A DNA stretch of 10,429 nt, taken from an uncultured Lachnospiraceae bacterium (GTDB lineage: Bacteria > Bacillota > Clostridia > Lachnospirales > Lachnospiraceae). Shown piece by piece: positions 1 through 6,984 of the stretch. The notes under the pieces were generated by a model. That model did no database searches and was not told the origin of the DNA. It worked only from the letters and a program-made list of their open reading frames with translations. Location: positions 8,341-18,769 of the forward strand of contig CAJUJY010000065.1 in the NCBI GenBank assembly GCA_910586555.1. The letters run 5' to 3'. A program made the position numbers and the translations under genes. Each line of letters begins with the position of its first letter. The first letter of the stretch is position 1.

Positions 1-105
1 GCAAAATTGCTATTGGCAAAATTGCTATTGGCAAAATTGCTATTGGCAAAATTGCCATTGGCAAAATTGCCATTGGCAGAATTGCCATTGGCATTTCCGC
101 TAATG
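1..105 (-). repeat. 15-bp in-frame tandem repeat in the alkylsulfatase 3' end
   Basis: Plus-strand unit GCAAAATTGCYATTG occurs in tandem at 1-15, 16-30, 31-45, 46-60 and 61-75, with a one-base variant at 76-90 and a degenerate unit at 91-105. The array continues past the left edge. On the coding strand each unit encodes Asn-(Gly/Ser)-Asn-Phe-Ala. Copies nearest the edge are identical and those towards position 105 diverge, which suggests recent growth by slippage. Unit length is a multiple of three, so copy-number change alters protein length without breaking the frame. Confidence 0.95.
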
Positions 106-1973
106 CATGGATTACAATTTATATCATAAGTGCCTGTTGCAAGTTCATAAAGTTCTGCTTTAGATAAATCCAGTACAGGAATACCATAAGGCTTTTCATT
201 TTCATTAATTTTTGCATGGAATACTGTACCTTTATAAAGATGCACAAGGTAAAGTTCTCCAGAATCTTTTATGGATATTATAAATTCCTTTTCTATTTTA
301 ACTGCCCTTTTGCCATCATAGTTAATTCCAAGGTAGTCAAGTATTAATGAAGCAGAAACATATGGCATAACATCTTTATTATCCATATAGCGTATATTGT
401 GTTCTTTTGCAGCACCAAGGTGGCGGAGCTCATATGCAGCAGAAAGATACATATTTCTCCAAAGACCTGTAATTGCCTGGTAACCAAGCTGTTCAAGCGC
501 ATCAGCGCAAAGATAACGTGCCTTCATATTTCCAGGATTATTAAATACAAGATGGTTAGTTATTGCTGCTACCCACTGGTATTCACCTTTTTCAAAGTCT
601 TTTTCTGCTTTTTCAAGTACAAGTGCTTCTGAACCAATATATTCTATAAGTTTCTTTGCAAGTTCCTTTTCAGGGAGTGGCATAAGGTTTACAGGATTGC
701 CATCATAAAACCCAAGATAGCGCTGTATTGCACCACGGGCGTTAAATGAATAGTTGCCATAATGATCCCTTGTATACCATGTTTTACTGATTTCATCAGG
801 GATAACAAGTTCATTGCAGACTTCATTTAATTTAACACCTTTATTAGCAAGTAAAAGTGCCTGGTCATTTGGAAATTTATATGCTGCTGCATTATCAAGC
901 AGAAAGCGCTTAAGGTTATCTGGGCGGTTTTCCATTTTAAAATGTGCAATGCCATGTCCCTGGTATATTGCAGATACTTCTTCACCAAATTTTACATAAA
1001 GTTTATAAAAAAGACCTCCCCAGAAACTTGCATCCCTTACCCTTGCCCCACGTGGGGTATATGTATTATGTAGTGTGCCCATTCCGTTATCACCAAGATA
1101 TAATACTTTATGTGTATTGCTATAAATACACATATGTGCCCTTGTTTCAGTATCTGGTGATGGTATAAATGTAAGCGTAACACCGTCAATATTTACAGTT
1201 TCTTCTTCTGCAACCTGCCATGTAGGAAGTATCATTGACATATGCCCACGTATCCCAAGCGGGTGATGGAGCCCAGCGCCTGCGCTGCCTTTTGGCCCAC
1301 GTTTTAAAAACATTCCACCCTGGTATTGTAAACGGCGGCTCATTGCAATGCCTGCATAAAGGTTATCGTCTATAAGTGACTGTTCATAACCTGATGGTGC
1401 AATTACAGGAATTTTGCCATCTTCTGCACTGCCTGTCTGTTCTTTTGTTATAAATGCTTCTGCACCTCCATAATGGTCAAGATGTGTATGGCTGTAAATA
1501 ACTGTTTTAATATTATCATGGATATTTTCACCGGCTGCTTTTTCAGCAAGTTTTAATGCAACCTGTGCACTTTCAACATAGTTGCCACAGTCCACGATAA
1601 TCCAGCCGCTATCCGATTTTATAAATCCAATCATGGCAATATCTATTCCATATGCTACATAGTAACCCTCTGCCATTTTTAATATACCTGCAAATTCATT
1701 ATCTTTATTTATCTGCCAGAGATATGGGTTAATTGTATCAGGAAATCCTTTGAAATGCTGTAAAGGGTATTTACCAGAGTCATAAATAGTATTTCCATTA
1801 TCATCATATATATTATTATCTCCAAGTTCTAGTACCAGGTGTGCCCTGGCATTTTCTACGTCCTCACATTCAGTTTTATATTGTTCTTTATCACGGTTTT
1901 TTAAAAGCTTTGTATTATAATTATGTGTAAACTGGGTTGCATCTTTCTCAGATGCGTTATATAAATATGCCAT
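1..1973 (-). CDS. Alkylsulfatase, SdsA1/BDS1/YjcS type, metallo-beta-lactamase fold (C-terminus beyond left edge)
   Basis: Predicted zinc hydrolase cleaving the sulfate ester of alkyl sulfates to an alcohol and sulfate. The minus frame is open from ATG 1973 to the window edge (about 657 residues seen). AAGGAGGAAAA precedes the start. The metal motif HTHLDH is at residues 162-167 followed by YGG. E276 and D295 sit at the spacing of the next two metal ligands, and H340 is a likely further one. Family landmarks follow in order: PRGARVRD, the dimerisation-domain segment RYLGFYDGNP, DALEQLGYQA, WRNMYLSAAYELR, then an SCP2-like C-terminal domain. There is no signal peptide, so it is probably cytoplasmic, unlike secreted SdsA1. 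D295 replaces the usual Glu. The SCP2-like part runs into pentapeptide repeats at the edge, so the true C-terminus is not seen. It lies 85 bp after the binding-protein gene and is probably the last or a late gene of the transporter operon. Family is certain; substrate is not. Confidence 0.93.
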   Translation of the reverse strand, partial: MAYLYNASEKDATQFTHNYNTKLLKNRDKEQYKTECEDVENARAHLVLELGDNNIYDDNGNTIYDSGKYPLQHFKGFPDTINPYLWQINKDNEFAGILKMAEGYYVAYGIDIAMIGFIKSDSGWIIVDCGNYVESAQVALKLAEKAAGENIHDNIKTVIYSHTHLDHYGGAEAFITKEQTGSAEDGKIPVIAPSGYEQSLIDDNLYAGIAMSRRLQYQGGMFLKRGPKGSAGAGLHHPLGIRGHMSMILPTWQVAEEETVNIDGVTLTFIPSPDTETRAHMCIYSNTHKVLYLGDNGMGTLHNTYTPRGARVRDASFWGGLFYKLYVKFGEEVSAIYQGHGIAHFKMENRPDNLKRFLLDNAAAYKFPNDQALLLANKGVKLNEVCNELVIPDEISKTWYTRDHYGNYSFNARGAIQRYLGFYDGNPVNLMPLPEKELAKKLIEYIGSEALVLEKAEKDFEKGEYQWVAAITNHLVFNNPGNMKARYLCADALEQLGYQAITGLWRNMYLSAAYELRHLGAAKEHNIRYMDNKDVMPYVSASLILDYLGINYDGKRAVKIEKEFIISIKDSGELYLVHLYKGTVFHAKINENEKPYGIPVLDLSKAELYELATGTYDINCNPCISGNANGNSANGNFANGNFANSNFANSNFANSNF

Positions 1974-2058
1974 TTTTCCTCCTTAATTTAACCTTAAATT
2001 GTTTGTGGCTGGATATTGTTTACAGCCAGGAATTGCGTACAATGCGGATTGCCAGATA

Positions 2059-3099
2059 TTATTTGATTTTGTTTAAATATGTGTCATCAAGTAAATCATC
2101 TATATTTATATCACTGCCAAGAAGCTGGTTTTCTTTAGCAAATGAATACTGGTTTTCTACATGGTTTTTAAATTCATCTGTAAAAAACGGCTGGAAGTAA
2201 GAGAATGATGTATCATATGAATAAATTTCCCTTAAAAGATCTTCTGTGTTGCTTTCTGTTTTTAAGTAGCCATATACCTTATCAGGGTTTTTATTTGCAT
2301 AATCTGCTGACCTTTTTAAAGCTCTAATTAAGGCAATGGCAGAATCTTCTTTAGCAGCAAGTGTATCAGATTTAGCAGCCAGTGTAATGCCAGTCCTTTC
2401 ATCTTCATTGGCTGTTGTATCTTCTATAATAGAGCCAATGCCTTTATCTTCAAGCTGTAATGCTGAACTGTAAGCAGTTACAAGGGCATCTGCCTGTCCT
2501 GATGCAAGTACAGAGCTGGCATCTGCCTGTGCATTGACAAATTCAACTGAAGAGATATCAACATTATTGCTATTGCATATATCAACAAAATATTTATAAA
2601 GAACTGTACCTGTGGTAGCTATAACCTTTTTGCCCTCAAAGTCTTTGGCAGTTTTTATGCCGCTGTCTTTGCCTGCAATAATTGCATAATTATAATCTTC
2701 TGTAACAGCAGCAATAATTTTAAGGTCAATTCCATTGCTTTTAGCCATTATTGCTGGAAATTCATTATAAAAGGCATAATCAGCTTCACCTGCGGCAAGT
2801 GCTTCGTTTATTGCCGGGCCTGCCTGTGCAAATCCTATATATTCTGCCTTATAGCCTGCTGCTTTTAATTCTTCATCAATATATCCAAGGCTTTTTGCAA
2901 GCATTGCATTTTCAACAGGTGTACCATCCTGGCTTGGGGAAGCTATTTTAATTGTTTTTAATTCTGTACTGCTTTCTGTGCTGCCAGAACTGGCAGTTTT
3001 GCTGTCCGCTGTACCATTACCATTTCCACATGCTGTAATAGCCATTGTTAATGAAAGTGCAAACACTGGTAATAATACTCTTTTTAGGTTTTTAAACAT
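2059..3099 (-). CDS. ABC transporter substrate-binding lipoprotein, NitT/TauT/SsuA-like
   Basis: Extracytoplasmic solute receptor for the adjacent permease and ATPase, anchored in the membrane by lipid. The first 24 residues form a lipoprotein signal: KR near the N-terminus, a hydrophobic stretch, then lipobox ITAC with Cys24, followed by a Gly/Asn/Ser/Thr linker. The mature part has the NMT1/SsuA-like pattern: an early IKIASPSQDGTPVENAML strand-loop, AINEALAAGEADYAF, and a hinge region near GKKVIATTGTVLYKYF. At 346 residues it is normal for the family. Start ATG 3099 is preferred over in-frame ATG 3108 and 3114 because GGAGATGG precedes it at good spacing and a compact signal peptide results. 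Substrate cannot be read from the sequence; nitrate, taurine, sulfonate, thiamine-precursor and sulfate-ester binders look alike. The downstream alkylsulfatase favours an organosulfur ligand. Confidence 0.9.
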   Translation of the reverse strand: MFKNLKRVLLPVFALSLTMAITACGNGNGTADSKTASSGSTESSTELKTIKIASPSQDGTPVENAMLAKSLGYIDEELKAAGYKAEYIGFAQAGPAINEALAAGEADYAFYNEFPAIMAKSNGIDLKIIAAVTEDYNYAIIAGKDSGIKTAKDFEGKKVIATTGTVLYKYFVDICNSNNVDISSVEFVNAQADASSVLASGQADALVTAYSSALQLEDKGIGSIIEDTTANEDERTGITLAAKSDTLAAKEDSAIALIRALKRSADYANKNPDKVYGYLKTESNTEDLLREIYSYDTSFSYFQPFFTDEFKNHVENQYSFAKENQLLGSDINIDDLLDDTYLNKIK

Positions 3100-3145
3100 A
3101 ATTTCCATCTCCATAATATATATTTTCTTTATTTATTTTTACTTA

Positions 3146-3943
3146 TTATTTGCCTTCACTTTTTGCAATTTTTTCCCAAGGTGTTATTGTTTCAAAAAAC
3201 AAGGAAATAACTTTATCCATAATAATACCTGCAAGGCCAATAACAACCATGCATACAATAACCTTATCTGAACGCATAAGGCTTCTTGCATCATTCATGC
3301 GGTAACCTATTCCGGAAGATGCTGCAATAAGTTCTGAAGCAACAAGTGCCATCCATGAAACACTAAGTCCAAGTTTAAGACCTGTAAGCATTTGAGGCAG
3401 GGCATGTGGCAGGTATACTTTAAGGAATGTCTGCCATCTGTCCAGGTTATACAGCCTGGCAACTTCAATATAACCTGCTGGTGTACTTGTAAAACCACTT
3501 AATGTATTTATTAATACAGGAAAAGTAGCAGCAATTACAATAATAACAACCTTTGATGCCTCACCAATGCCTGCCCATAAAATAATAAGCGGAATCCATG
3601 CAATTACAGGTATCTGGCGGATTGCTGTAATAGTTGGCAGAAGCAGGGCACTGGCTTTTTTGCTCATGCCCATAATGGCACCAAGGAAAATCCCTATAAT
3701 TCCAGATACTAAAAATCCTTTAAGTACCCTTATAAAACTGACAGCCAGGTCATTTTGTAACTGCCCCTGTGATACCATTTCTTTAAATGCCATAAAAACA
3801 CTTTGTATTTTGGGCATCAGGCTGCCTGGGACATCTGAATATGTAGTATATAAATACCATGCAGCAACTATAATAACAGGAATAACTAATCCATATATAA
3901 ATTTTTTTCCTCTGCCCATATCTGTGCTTTTTACCTTGTTCAT
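3146..3943 (-). CDS. ABC transporter permease, SsuC/TauC-like (BPD_transp_1 family)
   Basis: Inner-membrane channel subunit, presumably acting as a homodimer with the neighbouring ATPase. The 265-residue protein begins with a basic segment (MGRGKK) and a membrane helix at about residues 15-33, followed by several further hydrophobic segments. The EAA loop that docks on the ATPase is visible at about residues 155-195: EVARLYNLDRW, then VYLPHALPQMLTGLKLGL. The last residues are charged and cytoplasmic. Length and layout match SsuC, TauC and ThiX-type permeases. It begins 69 bp after the ATPase gene and ends 46 bp before the lipoprotein gene. ATG 3943 is the likely start, although its ribosome binding site (AAAGACGG) is weak; in-frame ATG 3919 is an alternative. 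Confidence 0.92.
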   Translation of the reverse strand: MNKVKSTDMGRGKKFIYGLVIPVIIVAAWYLYTTYSDVPGSLMPKIQSVFMAFKEMVSQGQLQNDLAVSFIRVLKGFLVSGIIGIFLGAIMGMSKKASALLLPTITAIRQIPVIAWIPLIILWAGIGEASKVVIIVIAATFPVLINTLSGFTSTPAGYIEVARLYNLDRWQTFLKVYLPHALPQMLTGLKLGLSVSWMALVASELIAASSGIGYRMNDARSLMRSDKVIVCMVVIGLAGIIMDKVISLFFETITPWEKIAKSEGK

Positions 3944-4012
3944 GTTTATACACCGTCTTTCTTTATCCTTTTTATTAGATATATTATTTATTATAAATTC
4001 CCCGCCTGGATC

Positions 4013-4825
4013 TTATAAAATATTTCTGGTTTCTTCCTCTTCTTCACTATTTTCAAAAAAGTAATTATAAATACGTTTTTTATATGCTGCAAATCCAGCA
4101 CTGTCACGTCTTTTGCCATCAACAGGGCTTACATTTATAATTTCCATAATTTTTCCAGGTCTTGCTGACATTACAACAATGCGGTTTCCAAGGTAAATTG
4201 CTTCATCAATATCATGTGTAACCATTACCATTGTAGTTTTTTCTTCCTGCTGTATACGTAGTATCTCTTTTTGCATCTGTATTCTTGTAAGTGCATCAAG
4301 TGCGCCAAAAGGTTCATCAAGCAGCAGGATTGTAGGATTATTGGCAAGTCCTCTTGCGATTGCTGCCCTTTGTGACATGCCGCCGGATAACTGTGAAGGG
4401 TAACTGTTCTCAAAACCATTAAGCCCTACAAGCTCCAGGTGCTTTTTTACATTTCTTTCACGCTCTTCTTTAGAGAGGTTTTTAAGCCCAAATCCAACAT
4501 TATCTTTTATCTTTAACCAAGGGAGCAGCCTGTGGTCCTGGAAAACCATTCCACATTTTGGCCCAGGGCCAGCAACAGCATGGCCATTTCTTTCAACTAT
4601 GCCATCTTCATAATCTACAAGCCCGCACATAATTTTAAGCAATGTACTTTTGCCGCAGCCGCTATGTCCTACAATAGTTATAAATTCGCCTTTTTTAATT
4701 TGAAGGTTAATATCACTAAGAACCTGCACCGGTTTTTTATCTACTAAAAATTGTTTGTTTAAGTGTTCAACGTTTATAATATAGCCACCTTTTTTCTTTT
4801 CTCCTTTTTTACTATCAGATGCCAT
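4013..4825 (-). CDS. ABC transporter ATP-binding protein, SsuB/TauB-like
   Basis: Cytoplasmic motor subunit of the importer. All catalytic elements are present: Walker A GHSGCGKST at residues 53-61, Q-loop Gln96 (MVFQDHRLLPW, with the Leu-Pro-Trp typical of the nitrate/sulfonate/taurine class), signature LSGGMSQR at 146-153, Walker B ILLLDE at 166-171, D-loop GALD at 174-177 and H-loop His204 (VTHDIDEA). The N-terminus carries a Lys/Gly-rich extension of about 14 residues and the C-terminus ends in an acidic stretch; neither has an obvious role. At 270 residues it is ordinary for the family. GGGAG upstream supports ATG 4825. It is the first gene of the operon, about 48 bp from the predicted -10 box. 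Confidence 0.95.
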   Translation of the reverse strand: MASDSKKGEKKKGGYIINVEHLNKQFLVDKKPVQVLSDINLQIKKGEFITIVGHSGCGKSTLLKIMCGLVDYEDGIVERNGHAVAGPGPKCGMVFQDHRLLPWLKIKDNVGFGLKNLSKEERERNVKKHLELVGLNGFENSYPSQLSGGMSQRAAIARGLANNPTILLLDEPFGALDALTRIQMQKEILRIQQEEKTTMVMVTHDIDEAIYLGNRIVVMSARPGKIMEIINVSPVDGKRRDSAGFAAYKKRIYNYFFENSEEEEETRNIL

Positions 4826-4846
4826 ATAATATTTCTCCCTTCGTTA

Positions 4847-4872
4847 TTTATGGGTTGTTGTTTATGGGTTGT
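4847..4872 (-). promoter_or_regulatory. 12-bp direct repeat over the transcription start of the transporter operon
   Basis: TTTATGGGTTGT occurs at 4847-4858 and again at 4861-4872, period 14 bp, immediately downstream of the -10 box and over the expected transcription start. Exact direct repeats here could be operator half-sites for a repressor, or mRNA leader elements. No regulator is encoded nearby. Confidence 0.5.
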
Positions 4873-4901
4873 ATTATATTTTGCAAATAGAATACTTTCA
4901 A
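4873..4901 (-). promoter_or_regulatory. Sigma-A promoter of the transporter-sulfatase operon
   Basis: Read on the minus strand, TTGAAA (4901-4896) is followed by exactly 17 bp and a perfect TATAAT (4878-4873). The start should fall near 4866, giving a leader of about 40 bases before the ATPase gene, whose ribosome binding site follows at the normal place. Confidence 0.8.
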
Positions 4902-4910
4902 TCAAAATTG

Positions 4911-4926
4911 CTGAAAACGTATTCAG
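4911..4926. promoter_or_regulatory. LacI/CcpA-like palindrome upstream of the -35 box
   Basis: CTGAAAACGTATTCAG is a 16-bp palindrome with one mismatched pair. Its core TGAAAACGTATTCA differs from the CcpA cre consensus TGWNANCGNTNWCA at one position. The centre is about 52 bp upstream of the predicted start, a position that fits activation better than blocking. A second copy lies at 5024-5039. Confidence 0.5.
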
Positions 4927-5023
4927 CATATGGCAGTTAAAGATAAGATACAACTGGCAACTGCATTAAAAAAGACGTAAAATAAGGAAAAACAGAGCGT
5001 TTTTAATAAGAAAGTACCAAATC

Positions 5024-5039
5024 GTGAAAACGTAATCAC
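5024..5039. promoter_or_regulatory. Second LacI/CcpA-like palindrome
   Basis: GTGAAAACGTAATCAC matches the palindrome at 4911-4926 in 13 of 16 positions. The differing outer bases change together (C/G to G/C), so the outer pair is kept. It lies about 113 bp further upstream and could act with the first through looping. Confidence 0.4.
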
Positions 5040-5099
5040 AAGCATGTTTACTGGGATTTTAAGACTATCTTTATTAAATCCTGCATTATTTCCGCAGAC

Positions 5100-5136
5100 A
5101 AAAAAGACAAGTACCTAAAAGCAGGATACTTGTCTT
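5100..5136 (-). terminator. Intrinsic terminator of the psp-ydj operon
   Basis: AAGACAAGTA (5104-5113) and TACTTGTCTT (5127-5136) form a perfect 10-bp stem with a 13-base loop. On the minus strand the stem is followed by six U (complement of 5100-5105). It lies about 48 bp after the ydjI stop codon and separates the two operons. Confidence 0.85.
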
Positions 5137-5183
5137 AAAAGGAAGGGCAGTTCCAAAAAAATACTTACATTTATAGTAAAAAC

Positions 5184-6140
5184 TTATATAAGTTTATGTC
5201 CGCATTCTGGGCAGAATTTGCTTCCTGATGTTTTATGCCCACATTCCGGGCAGAAATTAGGCATGCCCGTCTGTTGTGGCTGCCCGTTATTAGTATTCTG
5301 GTTTACCTGGTTCATCATCTGGCCAGCCATCTGCATACCCATCATCATTCCAGCCATATCACCAGCCGTGCTGCCTCCGCTTAACTTTCCAGATGCCATT
5401 GCATCTGTCATTGATACCTGCTGGTATCTTCCTATATCACCAACCATACTTTGTGCAGCATTCTTATTAATCATATCCTGTATTTCTGAAGGATAGTTAA
5501 AACTCATAATCTGGAGGTTTGTTATGGACATGCCATCTTTTAATACCTGCATATCCAGGTCGCTTTTAATCCCGTTAGCAATATCAAAGGCATTAGCCTG
5601 TAAATTAAACATGTCTTTGCCTTCTTTGGTAATCCATTTCATAAGAAGCTGGTTTATAACTGAAGTTATACGCAGCTTTACATCTTCAACATTATATTGC
5701 TGCTTAACACCTGCAATTTTATCTATAAGTGCTATATAATCATCTACTTTAAATGCCAGTGTTCCATTTGCACGTATTGGAAGGCCGCCAGGCATATTTG
5801 AGGCAGGAATATTTACAGGTGATTTAGTGCCCCATTTAATTAAAAACTCCTTAGTATTTATAAAAAGGACTTCTGCACGCATACCGCTGTTAAACCCAAA
5901 TTTAAAGCCTTTTAATGTTGAAAGGAATGGTATAATCTGTGATTCAATATCATATTCCCCGTCATCTTTAAAAATTCCTTCAATTTTGCCATTATATAGG
6001 AATATGGCGTCCTGGCCTGGCTTAATAATAAGCTTTGAACCCTTTTTAATTTCACGGTTAGCCCATTTCCAGAAAATCATATCATCGCGCCATTCTTCCC
6101 ATTCAACTACATTTGAAAACTGTCCTGAAAAAAGTCCCAT
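5184..6140 (-). CDS. ydjI: YdjI-like SPFH-domain protein with C-terminal zinc ribbon
   Basis: SPFH (stomatin/prohibitin/flotillin) scaffold, also annotated as virion core protein-like. In B. subtilis YdjI links PspA to the membrane together with YdjG and YdjH. The SPFH region spans about residues 25-225, starting with an IIKPGQDAIFLYNGKIEGIF-like opening. A low-complexity Met/Gln/Asn stretch follows at about 260-292 (MAGMMMGMQMAGQMMNQ). The C-terminus is a zinc ribbon with Cys297, Cys300, Cys310 and Cys313 in two CPECGHK units. There is no convincing membrane helix, so membrane contact probably needs its partners. At 318 residues it is close to B. subtilis YdjI. AGGAGGT supports ATG 6140. It begins 67 bp after ydjH and is the last gene before the terminator at 5100-5136. 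Confidence 0.92.
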   Translation of the reverse strand: MGLFSGQFSNVVEWEEWRDDMIFWKWANREIKKGSKLIIKPGQDAIFLYNGKIEGIFKDDGEYDIESQIIPFLSTLKGFKFGFNSGMRAEVLFINTKEFLIKWGTKSPVNIPASNMPGGLPIRANGTLAFKVDDYIALIDKIAGVKQQYNVEDVKLRITSVINQLLMKWITKEGKDMFNLQANAFDIANGIKSDLDMQVLKDGMSITNLQIMSFNYPSEIQDMINKNAAQSMVGDIGRYQQVSMTDAMASGKLSGGSTAGDMAGMMMGMQMAGQMMNQVNQNTNNGQPQQTGMPNFCPECGHKTSGSKFCPECGHKLI

Positions 6141-6207
6141 AAATTAACCTCCTGTATTGTAAAATGTTATATCTGTAATGCCTGGCCACAGAGTTTGTTT
6201 TATAAAG

Positions 6208-6984
6208 TTAAAAACTTCTGCCGCCTCCGCTGCTGTGGCTGCTGCCTCCGCCAGAACTGCCGCCTCCGCCACTACTGCTGTTATTACGTGGTTTGGGAGT
6301 GCGTTTAATGGTTGTGTGTGTATATCTGTCAAAACTGCCTATTATTTTTGAATTATTTATATCAAGATATGTATGGCTGTTAGTTGTTGTACGTCCGCCA
6401 GAGTTATATGCAATTATTGTTACAGGTATAATACCTGCAATAAGGCACATTATTAGCTGGAAGACTGGTGAAAATATTATACTGTCAAACTTTGGCGGCC
6501 TGCCCATATATTTGTATGATTTATTACAAAAAACCTGCATTGCAGAATAATAATTGCCATTAGACATATCATCATACATATAATCTAATATTTTACCGCA
6601 TCTTTTGTTATTTATCATATCCTGTGCAGCACCATATGCCTGGACTTCATATATGCGGTCACCAGGATGCATGCCAGTCATAAGTATTATAACATCTTTA
6701 GAAGGATATGCCGCAACAAATTGTTCCATCATATAGCCAAATTCATCACTTCCGCTTATGCTGCTGTCAGTCCATATATAAACAGATGTATTATATTCTT
6801 TTAATATCTTGTTACACAGCTTATTAAGTTCTCTTTCTTCATTATCTGTAATAATTCCTGCATCATCTTGTATAATAGTTTCTGCCGCTGCCATACTGTA
6901 TGCCTGCATAAAAGAGATAATTATTATAGAGAATATGAAAATATGTTTTATTATGTAGATATATTTTTTAATATTAATTACCAT
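6208..6984 (-). CDS. ydjH: YdjH-like TPM-domain membrane protein with Gly/Ser-rich tail
   Basis: Predicted membrane protein of the TPM (YgcG) family; in B. subtilis YdjH works with YdjG to bring YdjI and PspA to the membrane. The 258 residues comprise an N-terminal hydrophobic segment at about 8-30 (signal or anchor), the TPM domain at about 38-165 (DDAGIITDNEERELNKL, then VIILMTG), a second membrane helix at about 176-196, a basic linker and a tail rich in Gly and Ser ending GGGRSF. Such tails are typical of YgcG-like proteins. I place the start at ATG 6984, not the upstream ATG 7023, because GGGAGGG precedes it at eight bases and the hydrophobic segment then begins near the N-terminus. This start overlaps the end of ydjG by 7 bp, suggesting coupled translation. 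Confidence 0.88.
   Translation of the reverse strand: MVINIKKYIYIIKHIFIFSIIIISFMQAYSMAAAETIIQDDAGIITDNEERELNKLCNKILKEYNTSVYIWTDSSISGSDEFGYMMEQFVAAYPSKDVIILMTGMHPGDRIYEVQAYGAAQDMINNKRCGKILDYMYDDMSNGNYYSAMQVFCNKSYKYMGRPPKFDSIIFSPVFQLIMCLIAGIIPVTIIAYNSGGRTTTNSHTYLDINNSKIIGSFDRYTHTTIKRTPKPRNNSSSGGGGSSGGGSSHSSGGGRSF

Noticed and set aside
1..105. Tandem repeats at the left edge as a CRISPR array
   Set aside because: The 15-bp units are head to tail without spacers and are read in frame as part of the alkylsulfatase.
399..1168. Short plus-strand ORFs near 399-632, 814-999 and 944-1168
   Set aside because: They lie antisense to the alkylsulfatase, lack ribosome binding sites and resemble no protein family.
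2006..2028. TGGCTG/CAGCCA hairpin between the lipoprotein and sulfatase genes as a terminator
   Set aside because: Only six base pairs with an 11-base loop and no U-tract; at most an intercistronic stem.
3567..4064. 165-residue plus-strand ORF
   Set aside because: It is antisense to the permease and to the end of the ATPase gene, both of which have clear family motifs; it has no recognisable domain.
6144..6332. Ala/Glu-rich 62-residue minus-strand ORF
   Set aside because: It is an out-of-frame reading of the Gly/Ser-rich tail codons of ydjH.
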